Source of the DNA: Duganella margarita
GTDB taxonomy: Bacteria; Pseudomonadota; Gammaproteobacteria; Burkholderiales; Burkholderiaceae_D
DNA length: 64,000 nt
NCBI RefSeq assembly: GCF_009857535.1
Contig: NZ_WWCS01000005.1
Span: forward strand, 355,677 to 419,676
Reading direction: 5' to 3'
Position numbers and translations under genes: made by a program. This document shows positions 1 to 7,074 of the stretch, piece after piece. The stretch's first letter is position 1; each line of letters starts with the position of its first letter. The notes beneath the pieces are model-generated. The model searched no databases and was not told the DNA's origin. It saw nothing but the letters and a program-made list of their open reading frames with translations.

Positions 1-2552
1 TCAAGAAAGACGCCACCTCCATCGTTGAGGCGATTTCGGCCGAAGACATCGGCAAGCTGCCGGACGTGTCGATCGCTGAGTCCATCTCGCGCCTGCCAGG
101 CCTGGCCGCCCAGCGCGTGGCCGGTCGCGCGCAGGTGATTTCGATTCGCGGCCTGTCGCCCGACTTTTCCACCACCCTGCTGAACGGCCGTGAGCAAGTA
201 TCGACCGGCGACAACCGCAGCGTGGAATTCGACCAGTATCCATCCGAGCTGATCGGCGGCGTCACCGTCTACAAAACCCCGGACGCCGGCCTGGTCGGCC
301 AGGGCCTGTCGGGCACCATCGACCTGCAAACCGTGCGTCCGCTGAATTTCGCCGGCCGCACCGTGGCGCTCAACGCCCGCGGCGAGAAGAACTCGCTGGG
401 CAAGATCGGTAACGCCAAGGACACCGGCAACCGCTTCAGCGCCAGCTATATCGACCAGTTCGCCAACCGCACCATCGGTGTCGCGCTCGGCTACGCGCAC
501 CTGGAAACCCCGGTGCTGGACAATGAGACCGGCCTGTACGAACCATGGAAGCGCGATGACCGCGCCGGCCTGCCGAGCGGCACTTTCGCCTCGGACGGCA
601 TCAAGGCCGTGGCCAAGAGCGGCCGCAACGAGCGTGACGGCCTGATGGGCGTGCTGCAATACCGTCCGAACAAGCAATGGACCAGCACCTTCGACGCCTA
701 TGCGTCGCGCTTCAAGAACGAAGAAACCTCGAACCAGATCGAGATCAGCCTGAGCGGCTGGAACGGCGGCAACAAGCCGGACCCGATCTACAACCCGATC
801 GTGGTCAACAACGGCACCATCGCCAGCGGCACCGCCAACAACATCTACCCGCTGGTGCGCGGCATGTACAACAAGCGCCAGGACGATATTCGCGCGGCCG
901 GCTGGAGCAATGAATTCCGCCTGGACGGCTGGTCGCTGTTTGCCGACCTGAACTACTCGAAAGCCAAGCGCGACGAGATCAGCCTGGAAAACAATCTGCA
1001 GATGACCAACGCGGCCGGCGCCGCCTTCCTCGATTCGGTCAAGCTGGGCTACGGCAACGGCGGCTTCTCGCAGCTGACGCCGGGCATGGACTACAACAAC
1101 CGCAACAGCCTGTATGTGACCAACACCATCTACGGTTCCGGCTACGGCAAGACCCCGAGCGTGGAAGATGAGCTGAAAGGCTTCAAGCTGGTCGCCAACA
1201 TCCAGTCGTCGGGGGCGCTGGAAAAAGCGTTCTCCAGCTTCGACATCGGCGCCAACTATGCCGACCGCAGCAAGAACAAGCACCAGCCGGAAGGCAACAT
1301 CACGCTGCAAGGCGCGCCGACCACCATTTCGTCCGACCTGTTCTACCAGTCGGCCAATCTGGGCTTTGCCGGCGCCGGCTACATTCCGACCTGGAACGTG
1401 CCAGCCGTGGTGGCCAAATACATGGTATTCGCACCGACCGACACCCAGGGCTACCTGATCGCCAAAACCTGGGAAGTGAGCGAGAAAGTCACCACCGCGT
1501 TTGCCAAGGCCAACATCGAAGCGGAACTGGGCGCCGACGTCAGCCTGCGCGGTAACATCGGCGTGCAGGTGCAGCGCACCGACCAGTCGTCGGCTTCGCG
1601 CTGGTACGACAACACCACCGGCGCCATCAAGCCGGTCAACGACGGCAAGAAATACACCGACGTCCTGCCAAGCATGAACCTGGCGTTCGGCCTGGACAAT
1701 CAGCAGACGGTGCGCCTGGCGCTGGCCAAGCAACTGGCGCGTCCGCGTGTCGACCAGCTGCGTTCGGCGCTGGACTTCGGCATCGACACCACCAAGCGCG
1801 AGCCGGGCGGCAGCGGCGGCAACGCCCGTCTGGACCCATGGCGCGCCAAGGCCTTCGACATCTCGTACGAGAAGTACTTCGACAAGAAGGCGTACTTTGC
1901 CGCAGCGGCGTTCTACAAGAAGCTGGATACCTACATCTTCACGCAGACCAAGTCGTATGACTTCAGCGCCTACGTGCCGCCTGGTTCGGTGGGCAACAAC
2001 CCGACCGATCCGCTGCACACCACCATCGGTAACTACACCGCGCCATACAACGGCAACGGCGGTAACCTGAAGGGCCTGGAGCTGTCGGCATCGCTGCCGT
2101 TGAACATGGTGAGCAAGGCGCTGGATGGCTTCGGCGTTAGCGCCAGCACCACCTACACCGACAGCAAGATCACGATTGAAGATCCAAGCGGCAGCATCGG
2201 CCAGCACATCCCGCTGCCAGGCCTGTCGAAGCGCGTCAGCAACCTGACCGCCTACTACGAGAAGGCCGGCTTCGAGGCGCGCGTCAGCCAGCGCAAGCGT
2301 TCGGACTTCGTCGGCGAGATCGGCAACTTCTCGAACGACCGCGCACTGCGCTATGTGGTCGGCGAGAACATCATCGACCTGCAAGTGGGCTACACCTTCG
2401 AGAATGGTCCGATGAAGGGCTTGGGCTTCGTGGTGCAAGTGAACAACCTGCGCAACGCCGCCTACGAGACCTACAACGGCGACCGCTCGCAGCAGCTGGA
2501 ATACCAGAAATACGGCCGCACCGTGCTGGCCGGCGTGAACTACAAGTTCTAA
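1..2552 (+). CDS. TonB-dependent receptor, 3' part (start lies before the window)
   Basis: The frame is open from base 3 and the gene continues to the left, so the signal peptide and TonB box are not visible. The first residues already belong to the plug domain (EAISAEDIGKLPDVSIAES, then RLPG and ISIRGLSPDFSTTLLNGRE), which is the pattern of the large Xanthomonas/Caulobacter-type carbohydrate receptors. The rest is the 22-stranded barrel, ending in the aromatic C-terminus NYKF needed for outer-membrane insertion. The protein would take up an oligosaccharide or another large ligand using TonB energy. The substrate cannot be told from the sequence; a glycan is likely given the neighbouring glycosidase loci. 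It ends 29 bases before a strong terminator and is probably the last gene of its transcript. Confidence 0.93.
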   Translation, partial: KKDATSIVEAISAEDIGKLPDVSIAESISRLPGLAAQRVAGRAQVISIRGLSPDFSTTLLNGREQVSTGDNRSVEFDQYPSELIGGVTVYKTPDAGLVGQGLSGTIDLQTVRPLNFAGRTVALNARGEKNSLGKIGNAKDTGNRFSASYIDQFANRTIGVALGYAHLETPVLDNETGLYEPWKRDDRAGLPSGTFASDGIKAVAKSGRNERDGLMGVLQYRPNKQWTSTFDAYASRFKNEETSNQIEISLSGWNGGNKPDPIYNPIVVNNGTIASGTANNIYPLVRGMYNKRQDDIRAAGWSNEFRLDGWSLFADLNYSKAKRDEISLENNLQMTNAAGAAFLDSVKLGYGNGGFSQLTPGMDYNNRNSLYVTNTIYGSGYGKTPSVEDELKGFKLVANIQSSGALEKAFSSFDIGANYADRSKNKHQPEGNITLQGAPTTISSDLFYQSANLGFAGAGYIPTWNVPAVVAKYMVFAPTDTQGYLIAKTWEVSEKVTTAFAKANIEAELGADVSLRGNIGVQVQRTDQSSASRWYDNTTGAIKPVNDGKKYTDVLPSMNLAFGLDNQQTVRLALAKQLARPRVDQLRSALDFGIDTTKREPGGSGGNARLDPWRAKAFDISYEKYFDKKAYFAAAAFYKKLDTYIFTQTKSYDFSAYVPPGSVGNNPTDPLHTTIGNYTAPYNGNGGNLKGLELSASLPLNMVSKALDGFGVSASTTYTDSKITIEDPSGSIGQHIPLPGLSKRVSNLTAYYEKAGFEARVSQRKRSDFVGEIGNFSNDRALRYVVGENIIDLQVGYTFENGPMKGLGFVVQVNNLRNAAYETYNGDRSQQLEYQKYGRTVLAGVNYKF

Positions 2553-2580
2553 GCTGTTCGGGCGTTAGCGCTTGAACCAG

Positions 2581-2610
2581 AAAGGGCGTCCCGAGGGACG
2601 CCCTTTTTTT
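2581..2610. terminator. Bidirectional intrinsic terminator
   Basis: A perfect 12-bp stem (AAAGGGCGTCCC pairing with GGGACGCCCTTT) has a 2-base GA loop and is followed by more T residues on the + strand. The A-run at its left end gives a U-tract for the opposite strand as well. It separates the convergent receptor and peptidase genes, and its last two bases are part of the peptidase stop codon. Confidence 0.93.
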
Positions 2611-4423
2611 ATGACGCCTTCTTCTCGGCGGCGGAGAGGATGGCGTTTTGCTGATCCAGCCAGGTCTTCAGCGGCGCGAAGTATTCGAGCAGCGCGTTGC
2701 CGTCGATTTTGTCTTCGCCGGAGATGGCTTTCAAGGCTTCCGGCCAGGGCTTGCTGGCGCCAAGGGCCAGCATCTGCTGCAGCTTGGCGCCTGCCTTGGC
2801 GTTGCCGTACACCGAGCAGCGGTTCAGCGGGCCGGTGTAGCCGGCTTCGCGGCACAGCGCGCGGTGGAACTGGAATTGCAGCATGTCGGCCAGGAAGTAG
2901 CGCGCATACGGCACGTCGGCCGCCACGTGGTACTTGGCGCCGGCGTCAAAGCCACTGGTGCCGTTAACCGGCGCCGGACGCTTCATGCCCATGTACTGCT
3001 CGCGCAGCTGCCACCAGCGGTTGTCGTAGTCGGCCGGCTTGGTCTTGCCGGAATAGACGTCCCAGCGCCATTTGTCCACCGAATAGGCGAACGGCAGAAT
3101 CGCCACCTTGCTCAGCGCGCGTTCCAGCAGTTGCGGGATGTCGGCGGTGACGTCCGGCTCCTGGTCCATCAGGCCGATCTGGTTCAGGTAGCCCGGCGTG
3201 ATCGACAGTGCGACGGTGTCGCCGATGGCTTCGTGGAAGCCGTCGTTGGCGCCGTTGCGGAACAGGAAGGGCTGTTTGGTGTAGGCCAGGAAGTAGTAGA
3301 TGTGGCCCAGTTCATGGTGGATCACGGTGAAGTCTTCGGCGGTCGGCGTGATGCACATCTTGATTCGCACATCGTCCTTCTCATTGAGCGGCCAGGCCGA
3401 GGCGTGGCACACCACATCGCGGTCGCGCGGCTTGGTCAGCAGCGAGCGCTCCCAGAACGACGCCGGCAGCTTCTGCATGCCCAGCGAAGTGTAGAAGCCC
3501 TCGGCGTATTGGGTCATCTGTTTGGCGTCGGTCTTGCGCTGTTCCAGCACCTTGGTCAGGTCGTAGCTGCTGGCGCCCGTGGTCGGCTTTAGCAGCGGGT
3601 AGAGGTTGGACCAGTTCTGGCTCCACATATTGCCGAACAGGTGGGACGGGATCGGGCCGTCCAGCGGCACCACGTCCGGGCCGTAGGTGGCGCGCAGCTT
3701 GTAGCGGGTGTAGGTCAGCAGCGAGTCGTACAGCGGCTTGACCTGCTGCCACAGGCGTTCCATTTCGGCGGCGAAGGCTTCGGGCGGCATGTCGTACTGC
3801 GAGCGCCACATCACGCCGGTGTCGGCAAAGCCCATCTGCTGCGCGCCCTTGTTGGACAGGGCGACGTAGTCGGTGTATTTCTGTTTGTACGACGGCGACT
3901 GGGCGTGCCAGCCGACCCACATTTCTTTCAGTTTTGCTTCGTCATGGCTGGTGGCCAGGACCTTTTCCATTTCTCCCAGCGCCATGCAGTTGTCCGGCGT
4001 GGAGCAGTATTTGGCTTTGCCGTAGGCGCCGTTCATGGCGGCTTGCAGCTGGGCGTACTGTTCGCGCTCCTTCGGATCGGCAAAGACCAGCGTTTGCTGC
4101 AGCAGCATGATCTTGCGCGCGGATTCCGCCGGCAGCTTGACGCCGTTGAAGCGGCGCGCGCCGATGGCGGCTTCGCCGGACGCGGTCAGGTAGCGTTCGG
4201 CGAAGTAGGAGGCGATGCCTTCGGTGTCGTCGGTGATGAAGTTGGAACCGACCCAGGCGGCGCGCGACTGTTCGTTATTCAGCTTATTGAGCTTGGCTTC
4301 GGTGTCGGCCAGGAAGCGTTCGGCTTCGGCGGCGGTGGGTTTGGCGGCGGGTGCGGCCAGCGCGGTGACGCTGGTGGCTGCGAGGGCGGAGGCCAGCAGC
4401 GTGCTGATAATTTTTGGTGTCAC
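2609..4423 (-). CDS. M2-family (ACE-like) zinc peptidyl-dipeptidase, exported
   Basis: This is a zinc metallopeptidase of family M2, the bacterial relatives of angiotensin-converting enzyme, which remove dipeptides from peptide C-termini. The zinc motif HELGH lies near residue 370, and the third ligand follows in GFHEAIGD, as in ACE (HEMGH, then GFHEAIGD). The N-terminus is a signal peptide (IISTLLASALAATSVTALAAP), so the enzyme acts in the periplasm. The length of about 604 residues is normal for single-domain bacterial ACE. An ATG at 4429 abuts the AAGGGAG ribosome site with no spacing. The GTG at 4423 has six bases of spacing and is preferred, although the ATG cannot be excluded. The gene has no obvious functional link to its neighbours. 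Confidence 0.93.
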   Translation of the reverse strand: MTPKIISTLLASALAATSVTALAAPAAKPTAAEAERFLADTEAKLNKLNNEQSRAAWVGSNFITDDTEGIASYFAERYLTASGEAAIGARRFNGVKLPAESARKIMLLQQTLVFADPKEREQYAQLQAAMNGAYGKAKYCSTPDNCMALGEMEKVLATSHDEAKLKEMWVGWHAQSPSYKQKYTDYVALSNKGAQQMGFADTGVMWRSQYDMPPEAFAAEMERLWQQVKPLYDSLLTYTRYKLRATYGPDVVPLDGPIPSHLFGNMWSQNWSNLYPLLKPTTGASSYDLTKVLEQRKTDAKQMTQYAEGFYTSLGMQKLPASFWERSLLTKPRDRDVVCHASAWPLNEKDDVRIKMCITPTAEDFTVIHHELGHIYYFLAYTKQPFLFRNGANDGFHEAIGDTVALSITPGYLNQIGLMDQEPDVTADIPQLLERALSKVAILPFAYSVDKWRWDVYSGKTKPADYDNRWWQLREQYMGMKRPAPVNGTSGFDAGAKYHVAADVPYARYFLADMLQFQFHRALCREAGYTGPLNRCSVYGNAKAGAKLQQMLALGASKPWPEALKAISGEDKIDGNALLEYFAPLKTWLDQQNAILSAAEKKAS

Positions 4424-4474
4424 AGACATCTCCCTTGGTGTGTGTGCCGGTCATCATACACGCTTGACGGGGGC

Positions 4475-5116
4475 TCAATCAAAGGCCACGTCTTCCAGCC
4501 GGAAGCGGAATTTGCGGCGCTCGGGCAAGGTCCAGCCTGCGCCGGACGTGGTGTCACGCGGGCGCGTTGGCGGCGGTGCTGCGCTTGATGCTTGCGGGGC
4601 TGGCGGCGCCGCGAGCAATTGCGCCAGCAGGTGCGCCAGTGTGCTGGCGTCGGCCGCCAAGGCTGGCGCCGGGGACGAGGCGGGGCGCGCGGCTTGCTCG
4701 GCCAGTTCCTTGCGCAGGCGGCCCGCCTGCTTGAACTGCTTGTCTTCAGGGCGCTTGATGTACAGGTCCATCCAGGCGTTGCGGAACGAGCGCGCAAAAG
4801 CTTGCGCGAACTGGTTGGGCGAGACCGATCTGCCTTTGTGGATGATGTCGTCGCCGACCACGCGGGCGTAGTTGTATTCGCCGTAACTCCATGAGCGTAG
4901 TTCGGTGCCGTCCGGCAGAAAGAGCGTTTTCCATTGGTAGCCGCGTACGCTTGCCGGGTCGCAGCCTGCGGCCAGTTGGGTTTGCTCACGCAACCAGAGG
5001 TTGATGGCGCTGTTGACGGCTTCCGAGACGTCTTGCGCGCCGCCGCGCACTTTTAAATGCGAAATCAGGCGGAGCAGGGTATCGGTGTCTATTTGCAGAC
5101 TCATTGTGGATTTCAT
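4475..5116 (-). CDS. Hypothetical protein: RHH-like N-terminus plus RAMA-like domain
   Basis: I do not recognise a named protein. Residues 1-45 (IDTDTLLRLISHL, then DVSEAVNSAINLWLRE) look like a ribbon-helix-helix DNA-binding segment. Residues 60-120 (WKTLFLPDGTELR, YARVVGDDIIHKGRSVSPNQ, then RNAW) resemble the RAMA fold: a short beta region, a G-x-S-x-SP turn and a terminal N-x-W. RAMA domains are often attached to restriction and defence proteins. The tail is Ala/Pro-rich and probably disordered. The start at 5116 was chosen over the ATG at 5140 because AAGGAG lies seven bases upstream. It is divergent from a NERD-helicase gene and shares a motif-rich promoter with it, so it may be the local repressor. 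The domain assignments are inference; that the gene is real is likely from codon use. Confidence 0.7.
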   Translation of the reverse strand: MKSTMSLQIDTDTLLRLISHLKVRGGAQDVSEAVNSAINLWLREQTQLAAGCDPASVRGYQWKTLFLPDGTELRSWSYGEYNYARVVGDDIIHKGRSVSPNQFAQAFARSFRNAWMDLYIKRPEDKQFKQAGRLRKELAEQAARPASSPAPALAADASTLAHLLAQLLAAPPAPQASSAAPPPTRPRDTTSGAGWTLPERRKFRFRLEDVAFD

Positions 5117-5129
5117 CCTGTTTCTCCTT

Positions 5130-5285
5130 CTATTTTTCACTGTTTTTCTCTATTTAGATCGATAGTTAGCGGAATAGTTCAATGCAAATGAAAATAGTGA
5201 AAAATAGGGGCGAAAATAGAAGGATTGCCACAGGGGCGCGAATCGGGCTCCCGTGTGTATATACCTTACAATGTATTTTTCACTA
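5130..5285. promoter_or_regulatory. Divergent promoter with AGTGAAAAATA operator array
   Basis: A perfect 12-bp inverted repeat, CTATTTTTCACT at 5130-5141 and AGTGAAAAATAG at 5196-5207, flanks the start of the intergenic space. A third copy (TATTTTTCACT) lies at 5274-5284, just upstream of the helicase ATG and next to a -10-like TACAAT (5267-5272). Degenerate copies sit beside the first two about 10 bp apart (TGTTTTTCTC at 5141-5150; AATGAAAATA and CGAAAATAG around 5187-5219), which is one DNA turn. The arrangement suggests cooperative binding by a small dimeric repressor; the RHH-like neighbour is the obvious candidate. Confidence 0.5.
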
Positions 5286-5304
5286 CGGCGGCAGCGCTCA
5301 CTAC

Positions 5305-6939
5305 ATGGCTCATCTTCATCCCACTGGCTGGCAAGAGATGTCGGCGACCGGCGCGGCGGCGCGCGAGATCGAAACGCTGGCGTATCTGAATGCGACGCTG
5401 GCGGAGTCGCCCTACCATATCTATCACGGCGTGCACTGGACCAATGTGGAGAAGGGCTACTCGGCGTTCGACCAGGTGGACTTTGTGATCGTGGCGCCGA
5501 ATGGCCGGGTGCTGCTGATCGAGCAGATCGCCGGTTTTCTCAACGAGACACCGGATGGTCTGGTCAAGCAATACGCCGGCAAGCCGCGCCGGGTGGCGCA
5601 GCACATCATGCGTTCGATCCGCGTGCTGACCGAACGCTTTGGCAGCGAGCTGTCGATCGACTATGTGCTGTACTGCCCGGATTACCTGGTGCGCGATCCG
5701 CACCTGGCCGGGCTGGACCCGCGCCACATTATCGACGCCAGCAACAAGCATCTGCTGGCGCAAATGGTGCGCGACATCCTGCCGGTCGGCGATGGGGTAG
5801 CCGACGCGCAGTTCGACAAGGTCACGCGCTTCCTCGGCAATATGCTCAGCCTCCGTCCCGATCCGAGCGCGATGATCGGCAATGCGGCGCGCATGGTAGC
5901 GCGGCTCTCGGGCGGTCTGGCGACGTGGGCGCACCGGCTGGAGTTCGCACCGTTCCGCTTGCGCGTGATGGGCACCGCCGGCAGCGGCAAGACGCAGCTG
6001 GCATTGTCGGAATATGCGGCAGCCATCGAAGCGGGCCTGTGTCCGCTGTATGTCTGCTACAACCGGCCGCTGGCCGACCATATCCAGACGCTGGTGCCGG
6101 ACGGCGGTCGCGTGACCAGCTTCCACATGCTGAGTGACGCCTTCGCACGTGAGCGCGGCAATACGCCCAACTACGCCGCACCGGACGTGTGGGAAAAAAT
6201 CGAAGCGGAGATGATCGTGTCGCCGCTGCCGGAAAGCTGGCAATACGATGTGCTGATCGTCGACGAAGGCCAGGATTTCTCCGCCGCCTGGCGCGATATT
6301 CTGCTGCGCATGCTGAAGCCGGAAGGACGCGCCATCTGGCTGGAAGATCCGAACCAAAACCTGTACGGCAAACAAAGCGTGCCCTTGCCGGATTGGGTGA
6401 CGCTGCATTCCGACACCAACTATCGCAGTCCGCGCCAGATCGTCGAACTGCTGGCGACCATTGGCGCGACCGATACGCCGGTGGAGGCGGGCAGTCCGTT
6501 CAAGGGCGCCGATATCGAGGAACTGGTGTACCCGCAAGGCGACACCGAGGCGATGCTGGCGCAAACGCGGCGCGCCGTTACGCTGTGTCTGGGCGCCGGC
6601 TTTACGCGTGAAGACATCGCCATCGCTTCGTTCCGCGGCCGCGAAAAATCCGCCATCCTGCACCTCGACCAGTTAAGCGACGTGCATACGCTGAAGTCTT
6701 TCACCGGCGAATACGATTTGTTCGGCAATCCGCAGTACCGCGACGGCGGCCTGCTGGCGGAGTCGGTGTACCGCTTCAAAGGCCAGTCGGCGCCGGCCGT
6801 CATCTTCACCGAGATCGATTTCGAGGATATGGACCAGCTGGTGCTGCGCAAGCTGTTCGTCGGCATGACGCGCGCGCGCCTGAAGCTGGTGCTGGTGTTG
6901 AGCGAAAGGGCCGAGCAGCAGCTGCTCGACCGGATTTGA
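5305..6939 (+). CDS. NERD-domain SF1 (UvrD/Rep-like) helicase
   Basis: Residues 15-130 form a NERD (nuclease-related) domain (REIETLAYLN, DQVDFVIVAPNGRVLLIEQ). An SF1 helicase core follows: Walker A GTAGSGKT near 223, the DExx-type motif DEGQD near 320, motif III/IV-like DPNQNLYG and NYRSPRQIVELL, and the C-terminal GMTRARLKLVLVLSE. Family members act in DNA repair, plasmid maintenance or defence; the exact role here is unknown. NERD normally has a catalytic E-x-K; here the position reads EQI, so the nuclease may be inactive. The ATG at 5305 is preferred because upstream in-frame sequence (from 5182) is low-complexity and overlaps the operator array; its ribosome site is weak. The gene is divergent from the RHH/RAMA-like gene. 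It is about 544 residues long. Confidence 0.85.
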   Translation: MAHLHPTGWQEMSATGAAAREIETLAYLNATLAESPYHIYHGVHWTNVEKGYSAFDQVDFVIVAPNGRVLLIEQIAGFLNETPDGLVKQYAGKPRRVAQHIMRSIRVLTERFGSELSIDYVLYCPDYLVRDPHLAGLDPRHIIDASNKHLLAQMVRDILPVGDGVADAQFDKVTRFLGNMLSLRPDPSAMIGNAARMVARLSGGLATWAHRLEFAPFRLRVMGTAGSGKTQLALSEYAAAIEAGLCPLYVCYNRPLADHIQTLVPDGGRVTSFHMLSDAFARERGNTPNYAAPDVWEKIEAEMIVSPLPESWQYDVLIVDEGQDFSAAWRDILLRMLKPEGRAIWLEDPNQNLYGKQSVPLPDWVTLHSDTNYRSPRQIVELLATIGATDTPVEAGSPFKGADIEELVYPQGDTEAMLAQTRRAVTLCLGAGFTREDIAIASFRGREKSAILHLDQLSDVHTLKSFTGEYDLFGNPQYRDGGLLAESVYRFKGQSAPAVIFTEIDFEDMDQLVLRKLFVGMTRARLKLVLVLSERAEQQLLDRI

Positions 6940-6986
6940 TGAAGCAAGCGAGATTCCCGCCCCGTCGTCATTCCCGCCAACCCGTC

Positions 6987-7062
6987 ATTCCCGCGAAAGC
7001 GGGAATCCATACAGCGTTGCGACTGTAGCGGCGTCAGCATGGGTTCCCGCTTGCGCGGGAAC
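6987..7062. repeat. REP-like palindrome doublet (dRS3-like)
   Basis: Two 20-bp palindromes, ATTCCCGCGAAAGCGGGAAT (6987-7006) and GTTCCCGCTTGCGCGGGAAC (7043-7062), face each other across a spacer beginning CCATAC and ending CAGCATGG. A partial third unit, CGTCATTCCCGCC, lies just upstream at 6967-6978. The core matches the Neisseria dRS3 format ATTCCC-N8-GGGAAT. The doublet lies between the convergent helicase and GH31 genes and may also stop transcription. Confidence 0.85.
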
Positions 7063-7074
7063 GACTGCGGCGGG

